Shown here: one piece after another, positions 17,533-26,224 of the stretch
Position numbering within the stretch: the stretch's first letter is position 1
Layout of the letters: every line of letters starts with the position of its first letter
NCBI RefSeq assembly: GCF_937123705.1
Contig: NZ_CAKZKO010000032.1
Location: 1-64,000, forward strand
Reading direction: 5' to 3'
From: an uncultured Paraglaciecola sp.
GTDB lineage: Bacteria > Pseudomonadota > Gammaproteobacteria > Enterobacterales > Alteromonadaceae
Length of the DNA: 64,000 nt
Made by a program: the position numbers and the translations under genes
Notes under the pieces: generated by a model
Told to the model about the DNA's origin: nothing
Databases searched by the model: none
Seen by the model: only the letters and a program-made list of their open reading frames with translations

Positions 17533-19482
17533 TTATTGCAGCCAGTAGCGTTTTTGCATTTCTAAATAGGCCGGTGTTTGTTTGAATTCAATCAACCCTT
17601 GATTAACATCTTCCAGCATACTTTGGTGTTTTTTATGAATAAAATGATAAAAGGGGATGGTCAAAATAGTACGGTAGTTGTTTTTGCTCAATTGGTGCTC
17701 ATAGGCAGACACATCTATGGCCGACAAAATCATATGATCTAACTGTCCGGAATCGAATGCCTGCAACATCAAAGTGGTCGATGTGAAATTTTGCTGTATC
17801 GCTTTTTCTTCTAACCACCAATCCTTTAATGCCAATATATCCATGCTAGTACCAACCTTAGCGTTAGCCTCTAGCCTTTTTGAGCAGGTATCAGTTGTTC
17901 GGCACACCAGATAAAAAGATGTCTCGACTATAGGCTCAGGTACCTGAATTAAATCATCAGTGCTGTTATTCAAAATTTTTGCTCTAACAAGTTCACCATC
18001 CGCACCATATTCGTAAGAGTTTAATGACTCAGAGAGGTTCTGGTAACGTGTTACCGAGATGTTGTATCCCAGTTGTTTGTATACGCTACTGAGAATATTT
18101 GAGGCTAAAAAAGTTCCCCTAGAACCCGTAAAAGACGAAAAATTAAGCAGTTTTTTTGGTAAACCAAACTCTATCGTTTGATCTTGGGATTTGACAAACT
18201 CTTTACCTAATAACGCCTTACTGAAGGCTGATGACTCTCCAAGCAAAATAGATTGGCCGATACTACTGGCAAGTTTAGTGGCATGTTGTTTTTCGGCATC
18301 TCTATCGAAAAACTGCACTATTTCTGAGCTTTTCTGCAGAGTATGTAAACCTATAGTGGCGCGTTCGTTCAAGCCCTGCCCGTCATATTGAGGGTATATA
18401 GGTAAAAAACCTAACCCCGTGGCTAAAGCCTTGTTTGTTGCAGGTTGCACCAAATAATCTAGTAGCGCCGGTAAATAAGCATGCTTTTTTGAGGCTAAAG
18501 GCACAACAAACAGGTCAACAGGGGCCACTTCGGGGTGATGACTCGTACTTTGTTTACGAGGAAAAGGAAAAAAGCCAAACTCAGAAGAGCGTCTGGGTTC
18601 AATGGCGCTTTCTGCAAATTGTCCAATTAAGGTCATAGCGGCTTGTTGTCTCATCAACAATGTTAACGTTTGCTCCCAACGCCAGCTATGATCAGGTGCA
18701 AAAAAATAGCCGTATTCCAATAACGTTGAAAATTGCGCCACAATTTTTTCAATATTTGAGTGGCTTACTTTGGCGTTGTCAGCAATTCCTTTGCGAGTGG
18801 CAATTCCTCCGTTATCCAATGCTAAAAAATCGACCCAAGTTAACAATGGCCACCCTTCTTGATTGGCTTGTACCAGTGGTGCTACCCCTTGCTTTTTTAA
18901 CGTGCGGCATATTTCTATAAATTCTTGCCACGTTTTAGGTGGCGAGATAGCGTACTTTTTGAAAATCGCCTTACTATAATAAAAGCCCCAAGGATAATAA
19001 ACAAAAGGTAGCGCTTGATAAGATCCATTGATGTTAACCATCTCAAGTAGTTGCGCACTGACATTTTTGCGCAATGTATTTTTGTCAATCAGGGTATCAA
19101 TAGGCAATAACAGTTCTTGCTTAACAACATCTTCCAAGCGTTTCCCAGCTTGCCAATGAATAAGGTCATACTTTCCACTTTCAAGCCATCCAGCTAGTTT
19201 ACTTTTAAGGCCTTGATCGCTATAAAAATCGACATCTACTACGACGTCTGATTGGGATTGGTTAAATTGCTTAAATTGTTCTGAAAAGAGCGCGATTTGT
19301 TGATTGTTTACGGTTAACACAGCCACAGAAATGTGATTTTGTTTTGACATAGTTTGCGCAAAACTTGTGCATGACAGCACTAAGTACATGCCTAAAACAG
19401 ACAACAACAGTCGTTTTTTAGTCATTACCGACAATATCCCGCAATGGTTTAGTATGTTAATAACTCGTAGTATCTTACCCAT
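17533..19482 (-). CDS. Fused periplasmic solute-binding protein (family 1 plus family 3-like)
   Basis: A 649-aa exported protein. The N-terminal half (about residues 50-420) resembles family 1 sugar-type ABC binding proteins, with patterns such as ALPFVYYPWGFYYSK, PPKTWQEFI and MTLIGQFAE. The C-terminal part (about 430-649) resembles family 3 amino-acid-type binding domains, with GSRGTFLASNIL, a KVGTSMDIL stretch and an AYLEMQKRYW end. The longest frame starts at ATG 19482 behind AAGGGGAG. An internal ATG at 19425 gives a cleaner signal peptide (MTKKRLLLSVLGMYLVLS). No ABC permease or ATPase gene is nearby and no kinase or cyclase domain is fused, so a sensing or accessory role is as likely as transport. 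Function unknown. Confidence 0.75.
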   Translation of the reverse strand: MGKILRVINILNHCGILSVMTKKRLLLSVLGMYLVLSCTSFAQTMSKQNHISVAVLTVNNQQIALFSEQFKQFNQSQSDVVVDVDFYSDQGLKSKLAGWLESGKYDLIHWQAGKRLEDVVKQELLLPIDTLIDKNTLRKNVSAQLLEMVNINGSYQALPFVYYPWGFYYSKAIFKKYAISPPKTWQEFIEICRTLKKQGVAPLVQANQEGWPLLTWVDFLALDNGGIATRKGIADNAKVSHSNIEKIVAQFSTLLEYGYFFAPDHSWRWEQTLTLLMRQQAAMTLIGQFAESAIEPRRSSEFGFFPFPRKQSTSHHPEVAPVDLFVVPLASKKHAYLPALLDYLVQPATNKALATGLGFLPIYPQYDGQGLNERATIGLHTLQKSSEIVQFFDRDAEKQHATKLASSIGQSILLGESSAFSKALLGKEFVKSQDQTIEFGLPKKLLNFSSFTGSRGTFLASNILSSVYKQLGYNISVTRYQNLSESLNSYEYGADGELVRAKILNNSTDDLIQVPEPIVETSFYLVCRTTDTCSKRLEANAKVGTSMDILALKDWWLEEKAIQQNFTSTTLMLQAFDSGQLDHMILSAIDVSAYEHQLSKNNYRTILTIPFYHFIHKKHQSMLEDVNQGLIEFKQTPAYLEMQKRYWLQ

Positions 19483-19566
19483 ATCTCCCCTTTTAAAACA
19501 AATTTAGTTTTTTAGGAGCTTTCTTAGTGGAAACACTCAAGAACACCTTTGGATAAGCATACAAGC

Positions 19567-19659
19567 CTAACTATCTTGAGATTTTTGCCACTCTTGTAGT
19601 GCGTGCTGGCTCTTGGCTTGAATGTCTTGATAGTGTTGACTCACCCACCATTTTTCCAT
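19567..19659 (-). pseudogene. Out-of-frame C-terminal tail of the DUF4112 protein
   Basis: A 30-codon open stretch beginning MEKWWVSQHY overlaps the end of the DUF4112 gene in another frame. The DUF4112 frame runs KANQKMSV and then stops. Adding one A to the A6 run (plus-strand T6, 19670-19675) would give KANQKNVRIMEKWW, which fits the typical DUF4112 C-terminal pattern KANxRNxxxxE. I read it as the displaced tail of the same gene. Confidence 0.6.
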
Positions 19660-20000
19660 GATACGGACATTTTTTGATTCGCTTTATAAAATAAGTCCGC
19701 TATATCGCCAATAAAAGGGATCAGGCCTAATAGAAAATCTAAAGCAATGTTTTTTATCATGGCCAATCTTAGCGCTGTTGGCACTTGTATACTTTTGGCC
19801 ATACCCACAATACTCAGCGATACCATAAGCATAATAATATCGCCTAAGACCGGAATAAGCCCTACCAAAAAATCCAACCCTAGGCGAATGCCCAAAACAG
19901 GAATGGAGATTTTGGTATCGGTTAGATGGGCTAACTTTTGGGCCCGTAATAGAGCCTTAGGAGCCTGAGCCGAGTCTGTTATGGGTGTTTCTGCAGCCAT
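19641..20000 (-). CDS. DUF4112 domain protein, apparently frameshifted near its end
   Basis: Small membrane protein of 119 aa as read. It has two related hydrophobic segments with the repeated pattern GLDFLVGLIPVLGDI (about 45-60) and ALDFLLGLIPFIGDIADL (about 85-100), characteristic of DUF4112. Function is unknown. It starts 5 bp after the DUF819 gene on the same strand, so both probably share a transcript. A 1-base deletion in an A-run seems to swap the last about 34 residues for a short unrelated end; whether this is real, programmed or a sequencing error cannot be decided here. Confidence 0.85.
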   Translation of the reverse strand: MAAETPITDSAQAPKALLRAQKLAHLTDTKISIPVLGIRLGLDFLVGLIPVLGDIIMLMVSLSIVGMAKSIQVPTALRLAMIKNIALDFLLGLIPFIGDIADLFYKANQKMSVSWKNGG

Positions 20001-20005
20001 TGTAA

Positions 20006-21280
20006 TTAGTTAATCACTTGCAAAATTTGCCCACAGAACCACGCCATATAGGTACCGACTGTATATCCTAATACTGCAAGCATTACCGCCACAGGTGCCA
20101 AAGAGGGGTGAAAAGCCGATGCCACTACAGGTGCCGATGCGGCGCCGCCTACGTTGGCTTGGCTGCCTACTGCCATATAAAATAAAGGGGCTTTAATCAC
20201 TTTGGCCACAATTAACATTAGCGATGCATGAATAATCATCCAAATTGCGCCAATCACGAAGAACAATGGTTGGTCGGCAATCATAGTGACATCCATTTTC
20301 ATGCCTATGGTAGCGATTAGGATATACAAAAACGCCGAGCCAATTTTAGATGCACCCGCGCCTTCTAGCTGACGAACTTTAGTAAAAGATAAAATTACCC
20401 CAACAGTACTGGCAAAAATAATCATCCAGAAAAATTTACTGTGGAAACTGAATTTCGCAAGCCCTGGAAAGTTTTCCACAAAATACGGGGTAACGGTATC
20501 GGAAAACATATGCGCAAAACCGGTTACACCTAAGCCTACGGCCACAATTAACATAATGTCGGTTAGGCTTGGAATGCGCGAATGCTCGGCTTCAAAGCTC
20601 TTCACTTTGGCTTTTAACTCATCAATTGCCGAAGTATCGGCACCAGTTTTGGCATCAATGGCCTTAGCGTTTGCAGCCATTATTAACAGCACCGCCATCC
20701 ATAAATTGGCCACGATAATGTCGACAGTCACCATGGCTGAGAACATCTGATCGCCCGCGCCGTAAATTTCTTTCATAGCCGCTTGGTTAGCACTGCCACC
20801 AATCCAGCTACCTGCTACCGTTGTCATGCCTCGCCATACGGCATTGGGACCATCAACCCCTAATAATTCAGGCGAAAAAGTCGCCACAACCAGCAGTGCA
20901 ATCGGGCCGCCAATGACAATACCTAGGGTTCCGGTGAAAAACAAAATGACCGCCTTACTGCCCAACTTTGCAATGGCTTTTAAATCGACACTTAGGGTCA
21001 GCAACACCAAACAGGCGGGTAACAAATAACGGGAAGCAACAAAATAAAGCTGCGAATTTTCGCCATCTATTAACCCAAAGGTATTCAACAAAGAAGGTAA
21101 GAAGTAGCAAAGCAACACCGAAGGCACAAACATATAAAACTTGCGCCAAAATGGGACCTGACTATTAGCGGTATAAAATACCAATCCTAATAAAATAGCT
21201 AATATGCCCATCACACTGGCATCGTTAGTAAACATTGGGGTGTGGACCAAGGCTTGGTCGGCGAGATTTTGTGTAGACAT
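20006..21280 (-). CDS. DUF819 family membrane protein
   Basis: Polytopic inner-membrane protein of about 424 aa with ten or more hydrophobic segments. It contains the conserved internal GSWIGGSANQAAMKE motif (about residue 170) and a C-terminal GSQANVGGAASAPVVASAFHPSLAPV block, both typical of DUF819 (YjcL-like) proteins, whose overall plan resembles sodium-coupled carboxylate or glutamate carriers. The start at 21280 (third codon of the longest frame, 21286) is preferred because AGGA then sits six bases upstream. The substrate is unknown. It is followed by the DUF4112 gene. Confidence 0.85.
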   Translation of the reverse strand: MSTQNLADQALVHTPMFTNDASVMGILAILLGLVFYTANSQVPFWRKFYMFVPSVLLCYFLPSLLNTFGLIDGENSQLYFVASRYLLPACLVLLTLSVDLKAIAKLGSKAVILFFTGTLGIVIGGPIALLVVATFSPELLGVDGPNAVWRGMTTVAGSWIGGSANQAAMKEIYGAGDQMFSAMVTVDIIVANLWMAVLLIMAANAKAIDAKTGADTSAIDELKAKVKSFEAEHSRIPSLTDIMLIVAVGLGVTGFAHMFSDTVTPYFVENFPGLAKFSFHSKFFWMIIFASTVGVILSFTKVRQLEGAGASKIGSAFLYILIATIGMKMDVTMIADQPLFFVIGAIWMIIHASLMLIVAKVIKAPLFYMAVGSQANVGGAASAPVVASAFHPSLAPVAVMLAVLGYTVGTYMAWFCGQILQVIN

Positions 21281-21476
21281 TGACATTCCTGTTCTATATC
21301 CGTCTTATTTACCCAATAATGGCACGGACGGCTTTTTGATTATTATTTTATAGTGGGTTTATTCATTTTTGTATTGTTGTTGGCATGCTCCAAATCGCAA
21401 TGTAAACATTATGTTAACACACCCTATTCAATCGGTCTTGTGTGGCTAGTCCAATAGAAAGTTTGCGTTAGTTTAT
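21281..21476. other. Spacer and promoter region upstream of DUF819
   Basis: About 195 bp between hemH and the DUF819 gene, both on the minus strand. It should hold the DUF819 promoter and the hemH 3' end. No operator recognised. Confidence 0.3.
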
Positions 21477-22559
21477 TTATTGTTGCGCACCCAAAGCTTT
21501 TGCCCGCTCACAGCGTTGGTTGTTATTTTCTGAGGCTATTGTCCACCCCTGCAGGTGTGACTCTACTAGTGTGGTAAGTGCTTGAATATGTGCTGCATCG
21601 GCATTAAGTGCTGCAATATATTCATAACGTTCACCGCCTGCTTCGAGAAAATAATCACGATTTTCTTCAGCAATTTCTTCAATGGTTTCTAAACAATCGG
21701 CAGAAAATCCGGGGCACACCACTTGTACTGACTTTACACCTTGGGTTGCAAATTCCTTAAGGGATTCATCGGTATAAGGTTTTAACCATTCTTCTCGCCC
21801 AAAACGAGATTGAAAACAGGTAAAGTGCTGCTCTTCATTCAAACCTAAAGCTTGCGCAATCAATCGAGAGGTTTTGTAACATTCACAATGATAAGGATCG
21901 CCATTTAACAAGTAGCGCTTGGGGATACCATGGTAACTAAAAATCAATTTATCGGCACGGCCGTGTTGCTGCCAATGATTTCTGATTTTGTCTGCCAGCG
22001 CTTGAATATAATCAGGGTTATCGTGGTAATGCGTTACAAATCGCAACTCGGGGATCCAGCGTTGCTTCCCTAAACTTTGAGCAACGGCATCAAATGTAGA
22101 GGCCGTGGTAGAGGCACTGTATTGAGGATACAAAGGCAACACTAATAATTTTCGAACGCCTTGGGTTAACATGTTATCCACCACAGAGTCCACAGAAGGC
22201 GACCCGTAGCGCATGGCAAACTCCACTATCACGTCATTACCATATTGTTGCTGTAACTTAGTTCGCAATGCCTCGGTTTGGTCTTGGGTGTGAAACATTA
22301 AAGGTGAGCCACGCTCTGTCCATACCTTGGCGTAAGACTTGGCTGAGCGTCTAGGACGGATATTTAAAATCACTAAGTTGAGCACAAACCACCACAACAG
22401 TTTGGGTATTTCTACCACTCTAGGGTCTGATAAAAACTCTTTTAAATAGCGTTTTAATTCTGCTTTTTTAGGCGCATCGGGAGTACCTAGATTGGTGACC
22501 AGTACACCCACTTTATCTTGTTGCTTGTGAGTAAAAGCCGTATTACTTTGGTATTTCAT
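21477..22559 (-). CDS. hemH: Ferrochelatase
   Basis: Inserts Fe2+ into protoporphyrin IX in the last step of haem synthesis. The 360-aa protein opens with GVLVTNLGTPDAP, has the catalytic His in FSYHGIPKRYL (about residue 200) and DPYHCECYKTS shortly after, and FQSRFGREEWLKPYTDE near 245, followed by VVCPGFSADCLETIEEI. All are hallmark ferrochelatase motifs. Cysteines near 217-219 and in CPGFSADC could relate to an Fe-S cluster seen in some ferrochelatases, but this is speculative. It has its own start and is followed by the DUF819 promoter region. Confidence 0.97.
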   Translation of the reverse strand: MKYQSNTAFTHKQQDKVGVLVTNLGTPDAPKKAELKRYLKEFLSDPRVVEIPKLLWWFVLNLVILNIRPRRSAKSYAKVWTERGSPLMFHTQDQTEALRTKLQQQYGNDVIVEFAMRYGSPSVDSVVDNMLTQGVRKLLVLPLYPQYSASTTASTFDAVAQSLGKQRWIPELRFVTHYHDNPDYIQALADKIRNHWQQHGRADKLIFSYHGIPKRYLLNGDPYHCECYKTSRLIAQALGLNEEQHFTCFQSRFGREEWLKPYTDESLKEFATQGVKSVQVVCPGFSADCLETIEEIAEENRDYFLEAGGERYEYIAALNADAAHIQALTTLVESHLQGWTIASENNNQRCERAKALGAQQ

Positions 22560-22591
22560 GAATAACTCTTGATGTTATAAACTTATTTAAG

Positions 22592-23422
22592 TTAGCGCTT
22601 ACTATTATTTAATGATAATAATTGTGCCTGCAAATTTGAAATTTGAGTGGATATTTGTTTTAGACTTGGCTCTCCTTCATCTTCTAAGGCTTCGGCACGA
22701 GCATTGGCATTCTCTTGCTCCATAACATTAACCACTATACCAATCACCATATTTAGAAAAGCAAAAGCAGTAAAGAAAATAAAGCTAAGGTAAAACAACC
22801 AACTCATGGGATACACTTCCATAGTTTCGTACATCACATCTGTCCAATCTTCAAATGTCATGATCCTAAAAAGAGTCAGAAGAGAGATAGTAATATCACC
22901 CCATAATACCGGATTAATAGTTTCAAATAAGGTGCTACCAATAGCCGCGTAGATGTAAAAAATAATAAACATTAACAACATTACGTAGCCAAGTTGTGGT
23001 AATGCTTTTACTAAGGAAACCAGTAATATTCTGAGCTCTGGAATGATAGAAATCATTCTTAGTACCCTAAATACCCGAACCAATCTAGCAATTAAGGCTA
23101 ATTCAGTATCATCCGCGGGAATTAGACTGATCACAACTATGACGCTATCAAATATATTCCAAAAATTTTTGAAAAAGTCCCGTTTACGGTGTTCAGCCAA
23201 AAACCTAATAGTGATTTCTGTCAGAAAAAATGCACTGATAAACCAATCAAGAAACTTAGTGATGTTATGCATAGTGGTAGACATTTCATAGGTTTTTGCC
23301 CCCACCAACAGCGCCGAGAAAACGATGACTGTAATAACAAATATTTCAAACAACTTGTTCGAACGAATTTGAATAAACTTGGCTTTCAATGTTGAAGCTT
23401 GTATATCAGGGATAGTGTGCAT
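22592..23422 (-). CDS. One-domain voltage-gated ion channel with TFEDWTD filter
   Basis: A 276-aa tetrameric-type channel subunit of the bacterial NaChBac/NavAb superfamily. It has S1-S4 (about 25-135) with S4 arginines in RLVRVFRVLRMISII, the S4-S5 linker, S5, a pore loop TLFRIMTFEDWTDVMYE (about 185-200), S6 ending FLNMVIGIVVNVMEQ, and a C-terminal acidic coiled coil. The filter TFEDWTD has Asp at two positions where NavAb (TLESWSM) has Ser and Met. Added Asp at these sites is known to confer Ca2+ selectivity on engineered channels, so calcium permeability is a reasonable inference. Downstream hemH is 32 bp away. Confidence 0.88.
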   Translation of the reverse strand: MHTIPDIQASTLKAKFIQIRSNKLFEIFVITVIVFSALLVGAKTYEMSTTMHNITKFLDWFISAFFLTEITIRFLAEHRKRDFFKNFWNIFDSVIVVISLIPADDTELALIARLVRVFRVLRMISIIPELRILLVSLVKALPQLGYVMLLMFIIFYIYAAIGSTLFETINPVLWGDITISLLTLFRIMTFEDWTDVMYETMEVYPMSWLFYLSFIFFTAFAFLNMVIGIVVNVMEQENANARAEALEDEGEPSLKQISTQISNLQAQLLSLNNSKR

Positions 23423-23444
23423 ATAGAAAATGCGCCTTAAAAAG

Positions 23445-23476
23445 TAATAAAAAAGGGCAGCAATCGCTACCCTTTT
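23445..23476 (-). terminator. Rho-independent terminator after the channel-tolC junction (tolC)
   Basis: On the minus strand GGGTAGC-gatt-GCTGCCC (one mismatch) flanked by A and T runs, ending in a T-rich tract. It lies 18 bp past the tolC stop and before the channel gene. Confidence 0.8.
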
Positions 23477-23493
23477 GAGCCAAAACCGTTTTC

Positions 23494-24861
23494 TTAGCTG
23501 GCTTTAGCAGGCATTAACCCACGGTTGATATCAACCAAATCTTGTTCTGTAAGATTTCCTGAAGCCCGCTTCAGGTTTAAAATTGCAGTGATAAAATCAT
23601 AACGCGCACCGGCTAGGCGTTGTCTCGCATCAAACTGATTTCTAGTGCTATTAAGCACATCCACTATGGTTCTGGTACCTACATCAAAACCTGCTTCAGT
23701 AGCCTTTAATGCACTATCGGCAGAAACAACGGCTTGTTTCAAAGCTCGAATAGTTGATGTAGCCGCAATCACATCATTATATGCAGCGCGCACTGAGCGA
23801 ACAGTTGAACGATGTGTTAATTCTAAATTTTCACTGGCTGCCACGTAGCGATATCTGGCTTGCGCCGTTTGCGCGCTAACCGAGCCACCAGAGTAAATAG
23901 GTACATTTAAACTAATACCAATTGAATTCGAATCTGTTGCAGGAAAGTCATTACCTTCTGACTCTAAATCAACCCGTCCATAGTTTGCTGAAAGGGATAA
24001 AGTTGGAAGATGCCCAGCTTTTGCTGATGCAATGTCTTCCATTGCGATTTCCTTGGCAAGATTGCGTACCATTAGGTCTAGATTTTTTTCTTCAGCAATT
24101 TTAAGCCAATTATCAACGCCCTCTGGAGAAGGACGAGAAGCACTAAAGTTTTCTGTATTCAGTACCGAAATATTTTCATGATACTTACCGGTGATCTCAC
24201 GCATTTGCTCTAAGCGTAACTCTACCGCATTTTCAGTAATAATTTCTTGAGCAACGGTGTTATCAAAGTTTGCTTGTGCTTCGTGCACATCGGTAATTGC
24301 CGTCAGGCCAACGTTAAAACGCTGCTTAGTTTGCTCTAACTGACGCTCAATGGCGCGCTTTTCTGCTTGTACAAAAGTCAAGCTGTCTTTCGCTCTAAGA
24401 ATTGCCAAATAAGCCGCTGTTGTTCTAACAATCAGATCTTGTTTAGACAAGGCATAATTAGTATCGCTTTGCTGTGCTACCTTTTCGGCTCTATCCATTG
24501 CCAACCAGTTTTTGCGATCATACAGCGACATTCTTAAATCTAAATCCATATTCAGCGCGGTAGAATCTTGGCTAAAGTTACCGTAGATCAATGGTGCATC
24601 CGGATTTTCTTCTGTAGGACCTGATATAGGCTGATTAGACTCTCTGCTGCTATCGCTATAACTTACCGAACCAGAAATTTGCGGTAATAAGCTGGCTCTA
24701 CTAAGAGATATTCCTTCAAAAGCGGCATTTCTATCTGCTTTTGCGCGGTTAATAGTAGGGTCTTTCTCAACAGCCATTTGATAAACTTGGTAGAGGTCGT
24801 CTGCCTGCACCGATGCAGTAAGCCCCACGCTGATCAATAGCGACAAAAATGTTTTTTTCAT
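23494..24861 (-). CDS. tolC: TolC-family outer-membrane channel
   Basis: Outer-membrane exit duct for RND pumps and type I secretion. The 455-aa protein has a cleavable signal peptide (MKKTFLSLLISVGLTASVQA), then two repeats of the helical TolC/OEP fold. The first has QQSDTNYALSKQDLIVRTTAAYL and RFNVGLTAITDVHEAQANF (about 180-200), the second GFDVGTRTIVDVLNSTRNQFDARQRL (about 390-415). It is divergent from nudF, the ancestral gamma-proteobacterial arrangement tolC | nudF-yqiB-cpdA-yqiA-parE. The RND pair at 9225-13516 has no outer-membrane gene and probably uses it. Confidence 0.95.
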   Translation of the reverse strand: MKKTFLSLLISVGLTASVQADDLYQVYQMAVEKDPTINRAKADRNAAFEGISLSRASLLPQISGSVSYSDSSRESNQPISGPTEENPDAPLIYGNFSQDSTALNMDLDLRMSLYDRKNWLAMDRAEKVAQQSDTNYALSKQDLIVRTTAAYLAILRAKDSLTFVQAEKRAIERQLEQTKQRFNVGLTAITDVHEAQANFDNTVAQEIITENAVELRLEQMREITGKYHENISVLNTENFSASRPSPEGVDNWLKIAEEKNLDLMVRNLAKEIAMEDIASAKAGHLPTLSLSANYGRVDLESEGNDFPATDSNSIGISLNVPIYSGGSVSAQTAQARYRYVAASENLELTHRSTVRSVRAAYNDVIAATSTIRALKQAVVSADSALKATEAGFDVGTRTIVDVLNSTRNQFDARQRLAGARYDFITAILNLKRASGNLTEQDLVDINRGLMPAKAS

Positions 24862-25139
24862 TGGTAGTCCTATGTTGTTCCTAATCCGATTTTAGCCCTG
24901 TACTAAATTAAGTAGCTCGCCTAGCCGAATACAATTTTAGTATGTATGGGTAAAGTCTAAGCAAATCAAGTGCTAACTAACAATACTTTGTGGTAACACC
25001 AAGGGCTCAAGTGTAACAGAATATTATGAATTAGCAGACAATAAGCGTATCTGCATATGAAACCTCATTATGCTAGGATTACGCTCTTAAAGCGTTCAAG
25101 GTATTTGTCACTATTTACAGTTAATCAACGGAGAGCCAT
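24862..25139. other. Divergent promoter region tolC / nudF
   Basis: About 280 bp between divergent operons. It must contain both promoters. I saw no operator that I can assign. Confidence 0.3.
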
Positions 25140-25775
25140 TTGTCTAAAAAGCTGCAATCAACACAACAATTTTCAGCCAATGATGTGCAAGTTCTAGATA
25201 AAAAAACCTTATACCAAGGTTTTTTTAAAATGGTGAAATATGGATTCAAACATAAGTTGTTTGCAGGTGGTTGGAGTGATCGAGTAGAACGAGAAATTTT
25301 TGAACGAGGCCACGCCGTTGCAGTTTTACCTTTCGACCCTGTACTAGATGAGTTTGTGATGATTGAACAAATCCGCATTGGGGCGTTACCCACATCCTCT
25401 ACGCCTTGGTTACTGGAAGTAGTAGCGGGCATTATTGACGAAGGCGAAACGCCAGAAGAAGTATGTCACCGCGAGACTAAAGAAGAGGCGGGTCTCGAAA
25501 TTCAAAAATTACACAAGGCCTTGAGCTACTTAGCCAGTCCAGGTGGCACCTCTGAACGCTTGCATATTTATGTGGCCTTAGTCGATGCCAGCAAAGCCAC
25601 TGGGGTGCACGGTTTAGACCATGAAAGTGAAGATATTTTGGTTCACAGAGTATCCTCAAAAAGAGCGTTTGATTGGATTAACCAAGGCAAAATCGACAAT
25701 GCTGCCACCCTGATTGCGCTACAATGGTTCTCTATGAATAAACAACAGGTATTGGAAAACTGGGCAAATGACTAG
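25140..25775 (+). CDS. nudF: ADP-ribose pyrophosphatase (Nudix)
   Basis: Hydrolyses ADP-ribose to AMP and ribose 5-phosphate. The 211-aa protein contains the Nudix box GIIDEGETPEEVCHRETKEE-AGLE at about residues 101-124, with the REx2EE core. It starts with TTG at 25140 behind GGAGAG. It is first in the conserved nudF-yqiB-cpdA-yqiA-parE string, and its stop overlaps the next start by 8 bp. Confidence 0.95.
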   Translation: MSKKLQSTQQFSANDVQVLDKKTLYQGFFKMVKYGFKHKLFAGGWSDRVEREIFERGHAVAVLPFDPVLDEFVMIEQIRIGALPTSSTPWLLEVVAGIIDEGETPEEVCHRETKEEAGLEIQKLHKALSYLASPGGTSERLHIYVALVDASKATGVHGLDHESEDILVHRVSSKRAFDWINQGKIDNAATLIALQWFSMNKQQVLENWAND

Positions 25776-26211
25776 AGAGATAGGCCGTAAATATGTTCCT
25801 AAGTTGGCTAACATGCATCAGGTGTGTGATCTTAACTATGGACGATTATTAAGGTTGCTGCCTGATTGCGATACCCTAGATTTAGAGTATCAATTTAAGT
25901 TTAATGCCAGTTTATCTTATGTTATTAAAATACTTGAGTGTAGTCGTTATACCAGCACCTTAGAAATGTCTCAGAAAACTCAATTGGGTTATGAATTTCT
26001 GCGGCCAGTAGTACAAGTTAGATTGTATCATGATGCAAAAATGGCAGAAGTGATCAGCGCGCAAAATATCGGCTCGTTAAAACCCAGCTACCAATACCCC
26101 AACACTAAGATGTACCAGAAAAACGAAAAAGAAATGGTGAATATGTTTTTAGGTGAATGGCTGCAATTTTGCTTGATTCAAAACGAACAGTTACACCCCT
26201 CAGAAGCCTAA
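25768..26211 (+). CDS. yqiB: DUF1249 family protein (YqiB)
   Basis: Conserved 147-aa protein of unknown function found between nudF and cpdA in gammaproteobacteria. It has the family patterns LMDxxQVCDLNYGRLL-like start (here NMHQVCDLNYGRL), DARVRLYHDAKMAEV-like centre (VQVRLYHDAKMAEVI) and the Pro/Tyr-rich YPNTKMYQKNEKEMVNMFLGEWL end. It overlaps nudF by 8 bp and is followed by cpdA after 13 bp. Cytoplasmic, no signal peptide. Confidence 0.9.
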   Translation: MTREIGRKYVPKLANMHQVCDLNYGRLLRLLPDCDTLDLEYQFKFNASLSYVIKILECSRYTSTLEMSQKTQLGYEFLRPVVQVRLYHDAKMAEVISAQNIGSLKPSYQYPNTKMYQKNEKEMVNMFLGEWLQFCLIQNEQLHPSEA

Positions 26212-26224
26212 GTTACAGCCATAA

